Source: Gnetum montanum (Eukaryota; Streptophyta; Gnetopsida; Gnetales; Gnetaceae). Taken from it: a DNA stretch of 64,000 nucleotides. Numbering within the stretch: position 1 is the stretch's first letter; each line of letters starts with the position of its first letter. The position numbers and the translations under genes are program-made. This document shows positions 49,631 through 60,531 of this stretch, piece after piece. The DNA is taken from assembly GCA_015680685.1 (NCBI GenBank), contig MNCI01023951.1, positions 213,612 through 277,611 of the forward strand. The letters are read 5' to 3'. The notes beneath the pieces are model-generated. The model had not been told where the DNA came from, did no database searches, and worked only from the letters and a program-made list of their open reading frames with translations.

Positions 49631-49930
49631 ATGACAAAAAAACTAGTACTTTCTAAGTTAGATGTTATTCATAATGAAGTGAAGAAAGAAATCTTAGATA
49701 TAAAAGTTGGGATTCAACAACTAACCTTTTTGAATAATGATTGCACCAAGATTCAAGAAGAAGAGATTCCTAAAAGTCAACCAAAGAATTTAGAAAAAGC
49801 AACACATGAAAATGCAAGCTCAAGCATAGTAAGGTTTGATAATTTTGATCATAAGGATAATATTTTATTTATGTGTAAAAATTGTGGTAGTATGAAAGCT
49901 ATTAGCTATGATGATCTAAGCTACGATTGA
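49631..49930 (+). pseudogene. C gag C-terminal ORF fragment
   Basis: A 99-codon open stretch, Lys/Glu/Asn-rich at first, then IVRFDNFDHKDNILFMCKNC. It corresponds in position to the degraded Cys/His segment of B2 near 26850. No enzymatic signature. Confidence 0.45.
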
Positions 49931-50150
49931 TGCTTGATCTAGTCAAAAAGGCTTTGGTAAGGAAATTGTGCAAGTACTAAGAAGAAAGAATGAAGGGAAG
50001 TGGAGCTCTAAAAATAATGCAAAGAGTGATCAAGAGCTCTATCATAAGGAACATGAACAAATAGAGACATTACATACACAATCTAATGAAAGAGGACTTA
50101 AGGATAAGGAGGAGCTTCATGATAGGGGACCTCACCTCAAAATCCATTGA

Positions 50151-51889
50151 TATTCTCTTCTCACCAGAAATTAAGGTAAGTGAAGGTAAGTCTCTATCTA
50201 TTTGTTTGCTAGTTAATTAGGATAGTGTTTGAGAAGTTTAAAATTATCTACATCTTGTCTACATTAAAAATGGTGGAATAAGTATCTAGAACATTTCTTA
50301 CATTCATCCATTACATTGATATAATTGATTTTATGAAAATTTATAATAACACTTGTAATAAATTCTCTTGGATATTCATTTCATAGAAATTTTAGTTTGA
50401 TTTCTTGTCTTGCATTTAGTCTTGCTTAATCTAAAATTCTTTTGATGATATTTTTCTATACTCAAAGTCCTTGGGACGTTTTTTCCATTTCTATGATAAG
50501 AAAAACCTCTAAAAATTCTATCAATACTACTGGTTGAAAACCTAGATCTCCACAAATGAGCATAATGTTGACCTATAGTTATAGTATTCTTGTGATATTT
50601 GGATAAAGGCCCAAAATAAGCAACACATGTAGGGGCAACCTACTTCTCAATCATCTTAGAGGTCACCAATGTAGGAGGAGTCTTTAGAGACTATGATTAA
50701 GAACCACAATGAGCAAGAAAAGGACTTCAAGAGGGTTTTTTTTTCTTGGAATGGTAAAGTCTTGAATGATTGTGTGTTTCATATGTTGACTTTCAGATTA
50801 ATCAAATATATATATATAGTTAGTTCTCTATCAACATGAGTTGTAGTTGTATTGTCTTATACAAAAAGAAAAATATACATGTTTCTCTCATATCTCTAAT
50901 ATTCTATTATTAATATCTTCTTGGGTGAATCTAGAAATACACATTACCATAAAACAATTGTTTCTAATTGATAGACTTCTTGATCCTCCATGCTCTATCT
51001 TGTGCTAAAGTTTATTAACTGATATTTTTACTTGATCACATTTACGTTATTAGAGAATTTTAAGAAGTATATGAACATATACTTATCAACATATTTTTGA
51101 TCAATGGTGTGGATGTTGCATTACCTTGAAAAAAATATAGAATATGCATGTCTCACTCATAACTTCCTTATTATCATGGAAATTTCCAAATTTTTGGTTA
51201 ATATAGTAATGCAAGTTGTAATGAGACGACTAGATAAGATGCTTATTCTACCTTTGGCCTTTAAAAATAAATGTTAATGATTCTTATGGAATTAATTATA
51301 GCTTCTTATTCTTGACATTAATAGAGCAGTTCTCAATTTTCACAATCACACCTTAAGTGGAGGATGCAGTACATTCCTTACTACATTTTGAGTAATAAAA
51401 TTATTACTCTATGGGAAAGTATCCATTTTTGTTCTTCCTAGCTAATGAATCTGACATCAATGGTTTTCCATTCTAAAGTTGTATGGCTATATTTACCTCA
51501 CCATAAAGATAATGTTTTACAAAGATGGGGAATGTTTGAAAACTTCAAACACCATGCACTACTAATGACTTATTGTTTTAGAGATAGGTTGCTTACTTTT
51601 CAAGGCCTTTTCTTCACTTCAAGATTGAATTTCACTTGGAAGGTTTGGTTTTTCTCTTGCAAAATTTGAGTCACCTCTTCATCGGCATGATAAATACATA
51701 CTTATTATATCTTTTTTGGATTATGAGTGCTATTTGGCTCTCTATATTATTTGGATATTATTGTTCTTCTATATCTTTTCTCACCAAGTTTGAGCACTTT
51801 ATCCTTTTTTCTACTATTCAAAAAGGGGAAGAGTAGTATGATTATATTTGTATGATTACTAACTAATTTTCTTAACTTTGAACATCACT
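50151..51889 (+). other. C region between gag and 3' LTR, no pol
   Basis: AT-rich, with stops in every frame and no RT, integrase or protease motif. The short purine run AAAAAAGGAAT at 51891-51901 precedes the LTR. Confidence 0.55.
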
Positions 51890-51902
51890 AAAAAAGGAAT
51901 AT

Positions 51903-52121
51903 TGTAGATCCTTTACTGTGTTTTGGTGTGTGCTAAAATGTTAAGTAAAATGGAGTCAAAGGTTGTTTGCATGGTTGTATGGTTATTATGCTTGTAGGAC
52001 CACATACACAAGAAACCAAGATGAGCTAAATAGGACAAGAAATGAATTGTTTAGAGCTTAAAGGAGGAGGTCACCCACATGATCTTTAAATGAATATTCA
52101 AAGAACATGAACAAGGACTAG
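51903..52121 (+). repeat. C 3' LTR (truncated by A4)
   Basis: Starts TGTAGATCCTTTAC and matches the first part of 47630-48422. It stops at GGACTAG, where the 5' LTR goes on with ATATTGTAC. Confidence 0.8.
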
Positions 52122-53002
52122 TGATGAATTGTGGTTTGCCAAGCCCCAATATCAGGTACATGATATTGGGTATGCAATATCGTAGCCTGGATACGATATC
52201 GTATATATGATATCATGATTCATGTGTTAGCCTATAAATATAGCGCTTAGGTGCATAGTGAGGAAGTCTTTTGTTAGTTCATTAGTCAATCCTTTTTGTC
52301 AGTCTTTTTTCTTTAGTTATTTTTTAGATTTCAATTCCTTCCCAAGTGCATGCCCGTAGTGTGATTTTTGTAATTGTATGGAACCTTTGTTCAAGTGTGA
52401 TGTACTTGGACACATACATGATTGACAATAAAGATCAAGATTACTCCCTCATTGCAGCATTCACTTAGATTTTAATTTTTTTAATTATTAATTTACTATT
52501 TATTATTATTTTCTTAGTTATTATTTCTTTTATTTTCATCTACTACTCTTGTTGTTAATGCAGAATGAGTATGCTTTATTCACAAACATTTAAGTATAAC
52601 TATGTGGTAACCCAATAACGTATTGAGTAGTTCTTCGAGTAACGTGCACTTGGTAATCCCAGAAGTAGTATACAAATTCCAAGATGCATATGGATGATTA
52701 AGGATAGATACTCATCACACATAGGCTATCTTAGATCTTATTTTCTATTGCTCATTAGCTTAATTAAGTTATTTCTTATTTTCCTCAGGAGTAGCATAGT
52801 AGTAGAAACCACATCATACACCTCACTCTAGAATAAACCATACATGATAAAGCAAATACTAGTCCAAGTGGGAAGATAGTGAACTACGATCAATGTATAA
52901 AAATCTAGGTGCCACAACTAGTCCTTTTGCAGAGTTCGACCAAATCATGCATACATGCTCATATTCATATGCTTGAGTGTAGGGGTACCTCGTTGATCAT
53001 CA
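52122..53002 (+). repeat. A4 5' LTR
   Basis: Runs from TGATGAATTGTGG to GATCATCA. TATA box at 52232-52240. U3 contains a perfect 10-bp hairpin at 52145-52170 and perfect palindromes at 52191-52204 (ATACGATATCGTAT) and 52207-52216 (ATGATATCAT). AATAAAGATCAAG lies near 52429 as a likely polyadenylation signal, as in A3. Confidence 0.8.
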
Positions 53003-53135
53003 TTTGCATTGTTGCTAAGGATAGTGCTAGTTATCTAGATTAGTTATATCATACAAGATCAATGTAACAAGGCATTAATGCTATATCTTTCAGAAAAAGA
53101 AATTAGATTTAATTAAGTCACACACAATTCACAAG

Positions 53136-54240
53136 AATGTCTATCTCACAAGGTAGCGATAACGCAACATCTAGCAAGGTAATTCATTGGATAACCAAGG
53201 AAATTTATGATGAAGAAGAGGCTTGGAGTACTCAATCTTATGCAAGACTTTCATATGTTCATAGACATCCCAACATTACTTAAGGACTTTTGTCATCCAA
53301 CCCAAACACCTCTAGTGAGGATTGGACATCCCATAGAATGAGGGGGACCATAAGGCGTAGGACCTTCTCAATGGGTAATAAGAGTACATCATGGAATGAT
53401 TGAGAGACTTACAAAATTCATGATCAGTCTTCTAATTCTCTCTCTTCCTCTACTCTTTCAATGTCAGGTTGTGACCTGGATGACTATTTCTTAAGGCGAT
53501 GTCATAAAAATAAAAAGAAAACCCATGGGAAAAATCAAGAATGCAAACATGAACATAGATAACATCGTCCCAACTAATGAACTCACAATCTACATAGTGA
53601 CAATGAACCCCTACTAGCCACTAAGGGCCTAATGCATATAATAGAGGCCATTCAAATATCCCATAGGCATTGCAAGGAAATTCATATATGCAAGCTTGAT
53701 TTAAACAACTTTTCCAAGTTCTTAGGAGGCTATGATTTAGATCCACAACATCATTTACAAGCCTTCTATGATGCTTGTGCATGGAAAAACATTGATAATG
53801 GGTGGCAAAGACTTAAGCTCTTTCCTATGAAACTCATGGGCCAAGAAAAAGTGTGGTATAGGCCTTTAAAATCAAATTTAATTCATGAATGGCCTACAAT
53901 GTTGGAACTCTTAAATGAAAGATATCAAACCTGTGCAAGAGTGTTAGCCTTGAGGAGACAAATCCAAGAGTGGAAACAAGGGCAACATGAATCCTTGGAC
54001 ATGGCCTTAGAAAGATATTACTCCTTGTTAAACAAATGCCTAGCCCATGGGTTCTCTAAGGAAAGGCTAATGTGTCACATCATGTATGGGCTCCATAATG
54101 AAACAAGGGAGACGCTAGGAATGTATGCCCTAGGTCAACTATATGAACTACAAACCCACCAAGTCCAAGAGCTTATTAAGTAGGTAGTAAAAGAAGAAGG
54201 AGAAATAGCCAAATGGGAGAATGTTAAAATATCTTAATAG
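53136..54240 (+). pseudogene. A4 gag (best-preserved A-family capsid region)
   Basis: The start at 53136 (MSISQGSDNATSSKV) is followed by two or three stops before 53632. Then 183 codons are open (53632-54183): FLGGYDLDPQHHLQAFYDAC, LKLFPMKLMGQEKVWYRPLK, a Gln/Glu-rich helix region and ERLMCHIMYGLHNETRE. This is the Retrotrans_gag-type capsid pattern (FPxxLxGxAxxWYxxL), with residues QEKVW at the usual GxAxxW site. It is the clearest reference for the A family, since A1-A3 are more decayed. Confidence 0.75.
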
Positions 54241-55415
54241 GAAAAAATTGTTAAAGTAATGAAGATCCATAATCATGAAGAGGATAAATCAACTCACGTT
54301 GATGTCACGTCTGAGAATGTCGGTGGCTGGAACATCAAGAGGTTATTAGGCATACAACCAAACCCTAGATCCATGCAAGGGTCATGCTGGAGAAAATGGA
54401 AATGGGGTGCCATAAATGGTCTGGTTGATTAGTCAAGGACTTACATGGTGTACAATAACCATATGCAAACAATAATTTTAAAATGTAACATGTTGAGGTT
54501 GAAACAGAAGAAAATGTGGGGTGCACAATTATAGAAATGCATCAAAGTATGTAACCTGGACAATAAGCATGAACAAGTACACAAAGATGCAACATGTATG
54601 TTATAGCAAACATATAATGAGAGTTTAGGTGAGGGAATGCACCACCCCAAAATTAGGGGATCTGATCTTTTTTTGAATGATGAATGTGTACAATCGGTAT
54701 GCAATACTAGATAGGCACAACTAGCAATGGAACGATATGGTCATAGCTCCTGGACTGCTACCAATGGGATGCTAATAAGAACCAATGAGCCAATGCTTAC
54801 TGGGCTAAGAGCTACTATGTTGGGTTGAAGAGAGATCTAGGAAGTGCTACTGTTGGGATTTGTTGTTTACCAACCTTCTATTCACCAATCTCTTTGTCAA
54901 AGTTTACTGCTAGAAGCTAATTTCCAAAAGCCCATCCTTTGAATGTTGTTTGCTAGGGTATTTATAGATTCAAGAGTGGAAGGAAGACATGGTTTGGACA
55001 CCACATATCTTGAGTCCCACATGGCACGAACGTGAATGTGCCAAGCTAGTGTGCTATGCTCAAAATGTGGTGCTACGCTGATGTGCTATGCTAAGTGGAA
55101 TGAGGATTTTAAGTGAAACCTGCTAAGTTGTGATCATATCATCTGGACTACATGTTCCCAAGGGACTACCATATTTCTACAAAAAAATTTTATGAAAAAT
55201 GTAAAGTGAAGCTTACGCTTTGGGACTATGTATTCCCCTCTCTTATGAGTAGGGTCAAGTGTAGAGACAATTTTGGGACTTGACAAGGGATGCAACAAGC
55301 AAGGAAAACTATTGATCGCAGGTGTCAAGGAGATGTTGGGGTAGAAATGACCATCAACAACGAGTCCTAGAGCTTTCGAAGATGTCCTGTGGATTCTTTT
55401 CAAGTTTTATGTTAC

Positions 55416-56290
55416 TTACGCTACATAGTGTAGCAGTGTAGAGTGAATACCTGCTCGCTACACTATGCTATGTTGCATAGCGTAGCACAACATAGTAGCC
55501 ACCTTTAAGACAAATCTTACTCAAAAACCAAAAATACCCCTTCGAGGCCTGTCAAGGCAAGCTACTTTAGCAACCAAAAATTACACTTTTCATGTTAAAG
55601 GAGCTTGAGACTTCTTGGTTTCATCCCTAGGACACCTTTTATCTTTTAGGTCCTTGCTATGCTGACCTATGCTATGTAGCGTAGCAGTTAGTCTGGGATG
55701 AATTTCAATAACAACCTGTAATGTTTTGTTAGGATACTTTGATTGGGACCTGAGGATGAAGTGGGAAAAGTAGTCTTGAAGGTCGAAGCATGGCCAAGTG
55801 TAATTCTATTGCTAGAACAACTTGATGGAGGATCTTCTTGCATTATCACCCTGCTACGCTGTGTAGCATAGCGTATCGTAGCACCTAATTTTGCCTAAAT
55901 TTTGACTTACTTTGCAAGTATTCTATCATTGGATCTTTTTCATATTCTGAGGTGGCAGTAGAATAAGAATTTTTAATGGTTGAAGCATGGGCAATTGTAT
56001 TTTCCACATCAAGACAATTTGAGAAAAGATTTAGTTATGCTAGGGGCCTGCTACCCTATTTTACGTTGTGTAGTGTAGCACAGTGTAGCACTTAGACCGA
56101 GGTGACTTTTGATGAAATATGGTCTATTTTTCTATGTCATACTGATTAGAATTTAAGGATGAAGTAGGGCAAGCATTCTGGAAAACCAAATATCTGCTAG
56201 TTGCATCTTCTATGTCTAATCTAACACTTGCAATAGTTTTAACACCACATGGCCTACTATGCTATGCAATGTAGCGTAGCGTAGCAGGCC
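55416..56290. repeat. Array of about 200-bp units with hairpins in the E1 U3
   Basis: Hairpin-forming motifs lie at about 55416-55486, 55654-55686, 55852-55883, 56049-56092 and 56251-56290. Typical arms are TGCTACG and CGTAGCA. The sequence between them is also related (compare 55755, 55950 and 56158, which share a GGATGAAGT/GAAGCATGG pattern). Confidence 0.65.
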
Positions 56291-56537
56291 TCATAGTTAG
56301 AAAATTTTCCAAACTTTTTAGTCCATCCTATGTGTCTCTTTTGTGCAAACTAGCTTCATGACTAGGTGCTACATTGACTATGTTGTAGAGGATGGTAGGC
56401 AGTCTTGGAAGCGGCTTTGTAGGCATTAGGACTTCCAAGGTGCCATGTTGTCTACATGGTCCAGTGTGACACCATGCTTGTAGAGATCCTTATCCAAATT
56501 TTAGGACTATGCTAAATCATGAGAGTTCCAAAATTGA

Positions 56538-56614
56538 TGGTGTTTTAATGGCCCCTCTTTGTTGACGTCTAGAGGATCTACATGAGAGATGTTGACAAAG
56601 AAAATGAAACACCA
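56538..56614. repeat. LTR-edge hairpin, E1 copy
   Basis: Outer arms TGGTGTTT and AAACACCA, inner arms TCTTTGTTGACGTCT and AGATGTTGACAAAGA. E2 has the same structure at 60448-60525. Confidence 0.65.
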
Positions 56615-56628
56615 TGCTTAACGTGACA

Positions 56629-57989
56629 CCCACACCATTTGTCAGTGCCCACTTAGATAATGCTTTTCTGTGCTTGCTAGTGCTAGGAAAGCTAAGTATG
56701 ATAGAGAAAGGGAATGGGATTGAGGAAATCAAGCTAGGGAAAAGGATAGGTGTAGGATGCATTATCATGAGAGTCATTGCCATAGTGTGATCCCTTGTTG
56801 GAATGCTTATGAGGGATTCAGTGCACATGAGTGTCTTCTCTTTTTGGATTTTGACCTCTCATCGGAGTGCTTAGAGGTGGTCGATCCAAAGCTAAGACAA
56901 TTGAAAAGCAACTATGCTATCTGTCTTGGGCACTTGCCTATATCACCATTTTTCATTCTCTTTTGATTATTTTTTTGAAGAAATTGCATGCCCATGTTCA
57001 TTTGAAGGCAACTGCATCATTTCTATAGGACAGGTGTTTCCTCCCTGAGATGAGTTTGTGTTACATCCATGTGGGGATTTGACCAATCTACAGAGGCTTC
57101 CCATAGAATGAGCTACATTACGTTTGTGATGGGCTTGGAAGTTGAGCATAGGAAAGGGTTTCACATGCATTGGAAAAGATTGGGAGGATAATGTTGGAAA
57201 TTGTAAGTATAAGGAAGGGAGGTTAGGTTGGCTAAAGGGATAATAAGACATGCACTCTTAAGTAGCTAGGCCGATCAAAGTGGGTACTTTGGAATGATGT
57301 AGTGCCTTCTCTCAGTGGTGAAACGCATTCTTCAACAATGCCATCTTGGCATTTATCCTACAAACACAATAGAGGGAAACTAGAAAAACAACTAGCATGT
57401 GAGGTGAGGGCAAAGTCCTATCTACTCAAGACATTGTTGAGGCAACAAGTGCTATGTCTGACATGTGTAATGTCTGAAGCAAGATGGCCAGTACCAACTT
57501 TAAGGGCGGCGGCCACAAAACTTCAATGGCCATGCTGGAAATGAGCACTAAAAAGGCTAGGAGCAATTGTAATGTGGGTGCTCAAGAATCCTCACCAAAG
57601 GAAAGAGTCATGAAATTCAACTGCAAAGTGAGAAGCCTAATAGCTACATGCCTTTTTAGACTCTAACGATGGCAATGGCTAGAGGATGCCAAGATGGTGG
57701 CTATGTCACAGTTCTTTTGGGATACCAGCAGGGAGTGCTAACAATGAGAGCTATGACCAAACTAATTGGCGATGGTGGCAATAGCTCTGGAAGGTCAGCA
57801 AGATGCCATATGGCATCTCTAGAAGATCAGCAAGATGCCAGGGATAGCAACACTACATGTATCTCAGAGGGTTTTTTCTTGATAACGTGAACTTCATTTT
57901 AGGACTACAACATCCCACCTCATCTTGCCTAGGAAGCTCAAAGATATGCACATTCGCTTGTTCACAAGGTCACATGTGTGAGCTAGGGG
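56629..57989 (-). other. E1 3' non-coding region
   Basis: Several short open stretches occur (for example 57302-57544) but none shows a domain. A duplicated AAGATGCCA-containing block lies at 57796-57840. Probably untranslated 3' sequence, loosely similar in layout to E2 60532-61580. Confidence 0.5.
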
Positions 57990-58395
57990 GTGTTGCATTG
58001 TGAACCCAGTTTTAGGTCTTGGTAGACCATCAAATGTGCTAGTTTAAAGTCCTAGCAAACCATGGTCCTAGTTTAATGTCTAGGTAGACTAAGCTGTGCT
58101 AGTTTAAGGTCCTAGAAGACTGTTGCTCTAGTTTAACATTGTAGTGGACAGAGGATGGCCAGTTTAAGATCATAGTGGACCATGCTGTGGGTGCCAGCTT
58201 TACATCACGACCCAAGGATAATATGTGGGTACGAATTTTATGTCATGGCCCAAAGACATGTTGTGCCAATTTAACGTCATAGTAGATATTTTATGCTAGT
58301 TTTACATCATATCAAAGGATCTACACCAGTTTTACGTCATAGTAGATGATCTATGCCAATTTTATGTCATAGCAGGAAATCTGCTTACCTTGCTT
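57990..58395. repeat. Degenerate tandem repeats in the E1 3' region
   Basis: Roughly ten imperfect units with the core CTAGTTTAA-GTCCTAG, later AGTTTTACGTCATAGTAGA, spaced about 40 bases apart. The core AGTTTAACGTCAT is the same as in the E2 arrays. Confidence 0.7.
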
Positions 58396-58424
58396 TATGT
58401 TCAACATAATCTTGAATGTTAAGC

Positions 58425-58691
58425 CTAGTATGGCTTTAGGTACAAATGGTTGATAGGATTTGGAAATTTGTTGCCATCTAAGTCAGCTAGTTTGAATGCC
58501 CCATTCTCATATGCTTTCATGAACAAAAAAGGGCCTTCCCAGTCATTTGAGAATTTATTCACAAGTTCATGAATGGCCTTGAGGACTAGGTCCCCCTTTT
58601 GCATTAGTTGGTGTAAATTGTAGTGATTTTTCTACCGTTGCTTGTCTTTGTACCACTTGATGTGGTTAACTATTTGGGTGTGCTCCTCCTC
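58425..58691 (-). pseudogene. E1 integrase C-terminal fragment
   Basis: Frame-corrected minus-strand reading gives EEEHTQIVNHIKWYKDKQR, then KGDLVLKAIHELVNKFSNDW, EGPFLFMKAYENGAFKLAD and PINHLYLKPY. This is the GPY/F-type C-terminal module of gypsy integrase (WEGPF, GAF, LxDLDG, P-N, LKPY). It is cut at 58691 by the E2 LTR. It shows that E1, unlike E2, carried pol. Confidence 0.75.
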
Positions 58692-59380
58692 TATAGCGAC
58701 ACAAAATGTAAACAGAGTGTACTAAATTATAAATAAAGAATAAACAGAGCTATATTGTAAACAAAGCATAAATAGAACTAAACAATGTAAATAGAAGGCA
58801 ATGAACCATATTGTATTGTTTAATAAAAATGTATGCACCGGTCAAAGTGTAGTTGCACGTGTGGATGGCAGGTCAAGCACTAAGCCCTGAGATGATGTCT
58901 GAAGTGATGTGATGAATGTGAGAAATGCTTGGATGCCAACAGTCAGGTGTGCCGAGCACCCAAGGATTGCCAATTTTACACTTTCTCAGAATTGCTAATC
59001 TCTCCAATTTTTTTTTGCCCCCCCTTGGTTCATGTGAATTGATAGGGTATTTATAAGGTTGGGCCAGGCTCTAGCATAGAATTTCCAGAAAGGAATCAAC
59101 GACTGGGAGATGAAAGGAAAGCAGATCTAGTGACATGTATCCAATGGACAGTTGTATCTAGGTTGGATGCATGCTGGCGAGAGTTGGATGTGTGTCGGCA
59201 AGCTACGTTCTTGACCAGGTGCATCGCATTTTACAATTTATGGGTTATTCAAGCCCATGAAAGTACATTTAATTTAGACCGTGAGGACCTGACTATCCCA
59301 CAAATAAAAATTTACAATGAAATGTACAAGGGAAATTTAATCTGTCATATTTGAAACTTCTTCATCCTTGAGTTTTTCTG

Positions 59381-60140
59381 GAATTTTCTGGAAGTTGCTG
59401 ATGTTGAGAATTTTCTGGATTTCTGATGCTAAGAATCTTCTGCCATTGCTGATGCTGAGAATCTTCTGCCATTTTTTGAAATTTTTTTCTGGAATTTTCT
59501 GGAAGTCGATGAATAGTGTTTATGCTGTGAATAGTGTTCACGTGATGAATAATGTTCACGCTATGAATAGTAGTCACGTTGATCCTTTATGCTATGAATA
59601 GTGTTCTATGCATTCTTATGCTATGCAGCATAAGAAAATGTAGCCCCAGCGTAATCAACTGAAAACACCTCATTTAAGGCCCGAATTTTGATTTTTTGGA
59701 GGCTCGAAACTGCTGATGCTGAGAATTTTTTGGAAGTTGCTAATGTTGAGAATTTTTTGGATTGCTGATGCTAAGAATCTTCTGCCATTGTTGATGCTGA
59801 GAATCTTCTGCCATTTTCTAAAATATTTTTCTGTAATTTTCTGGAAGTCGATGAATAGTGTTCATGCGATGAATAGTGTTTATGCTATGAATAGTGTTCA
59901 CGTGATGAATAGTGTTCATGCTGTGAATAGTGGCCGCATTGATCCTTTATGTTGTCAATAGTGTTCACGCGATGAATAGTGATTATGTGGATGAATAGTA
60001 ATCACGTGGATGAATAGTGTTTTGCAGATGAATAGTGTTTTACGCATCCTTACGCTATGCAGCGTAAGAAAATGTAGCCTCAGCATAATCAACTGAAAAC
60101 ACCTCATTTAAGGCCTAATTTTTGATTTTCTAGAGGTTGG
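59381..60140. repeat. Direct repeat of about 350-400 bp within the E2 U3
   Basis: Copy 1 is about 59381-59712 and copy 2 about 59732-60140. Both contain GATGCTAAGAATCTTCTGCC, several units of GATGAATAGTGTTCA, a CTTAYGCT/AGCRTAAG hairpin and AACACCTCATTTAAGGCC. The second copy has more of the 18-22 bp GATGAATAGTGTT units. The hairpin is perfect in both: CTTATGCT...AGCATAAG near 59617 and CTTACGCT...AGCGTAAG near 60049. Confidence 0.75.
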
Positions 60141-60447
60141 AAGCTGTTCGGGACCTTGGTGAAGGTCATGGGGGGTCCTTGTGCTTGATTTTGGCCTGTT
60201 TTGACTCAATTTCGGGGCCCCAAAAGTTGGTGATGCTGATCCTTACGTTGTGTAGCGCAAGCACATTGCAAGAACATTGTACTTAGCTAAAATTACGCTT
60301 TTTTGACCTTGAAACTGATGATTCTTGACACCAAGACTTGTCGTCGTGATCTATGGGCCCTAGAGAAACCTTGCTTGCTCCATGGTGGGCTGTTTGAAGC
60401 TGTTTCAAAGGCTATGAAGTTGTCTGGAAGTGTTGCTAAAATTTTTG

Positions 60448-60525
60448 TGGTGTTTCATTGGCACCTCTTTGTTGACGCCTAGAGGAATCCACTTGAGAGG
60501 CATCGACAAAGAAGTGCAAACACCA
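60448..60525. repeat. LTR-edge hairpin, E2 copy
   Basis: Outer arms TGGTGTTT and AAACACCA, inner arms CTCTTTGTTGACGCCT and AGGCATCGACAAAGA. Same position as in E1, with some paired changes. Confidence 0.65.
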
Positions 60526-60531
60526 TGAACA

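Larger units (their letters stand above)
47630..52121 (+). mobile_element. Element C: copia-type gag-only element
   Basis: 5' LTR 47630-48422, PBS at 48427, gag, purine-rich stretch, then a 3' LTR start at 51903 cut by A4. The internal 3.5 kb has the same plan as B1/B2 (copia gag then about 1.7 kb without domains) but a different LTR. The left flank GAAAG (47625-47629) is the expected TSD. Confidence 0.75.
52122..54302 (+). mobile_element. Element A4: 5' part of an A-family element
   Basis: 5' LTR 52122-53002, PBS region, gag from 53136. E1 interrupts it at 54303. The flank ACTAG (52117-52121) is the expected TSD. Whether A4 had pol cannot be seen. Confidence 0.75.
54303..56628 (-). repeat. 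E1 3' LTR
   Basis: About 2.3 kb. The minus-strand TATA box TATAAATACC is at 54957-54966. U3 (55400-56300) is made of diverged units of about 200 bp, each with a hairpin rich in GCTACGCTATG. A further hairpin at 56538-56614 lies at the LTR edge and is shared with E2. Confidence 0.7.
54303..58691 (-). mobile_element. Element E1: 3' part of a Tat-like gypsy element
   Basis: On the plus strand the LTR opens TGTCACG (54303) and closes CGTGACA (56622-56628), a perfect 7-bp terminal inverted repeat. A non-coding region, a repeat array and an integrase C-terminus (58425-58691) follow. E2 cuts it there, so the 5' two thirds lie beyond the window. GC content is clearly higher than in the older elements to the left. 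Confidence 0.7.
58692..60531 (-). repeat. E2 3' LTR
   Basis: About 1.84 kb, related to the E1 LTR by the TATA region (TATAAATACC at 59046-59055), the edge hairpin (60448-60525) and the CATGGTGTTT start. The boundary at 58692 is where E1 integrase homology ends. The ends are decayed (TATAGCGACAC; ATGAACA), so they are uncertain by a few bases. Confidence 0.65.

Noticed and set aside
57302-57890. Three consecutive ORFs in E1 as a gene cluster
   Set aside because: They are short, in different frames and antisense to the element; no motifs; more likely chance frames in GC-richer DNA.
56538-60525. E-family edge hairpin as a microRNA precursor
   Set aside because: The hairpin has several internal mismatches, sits at an LTR edge, and nothing points to a defined mature product; an LTR-end structure is simpler.
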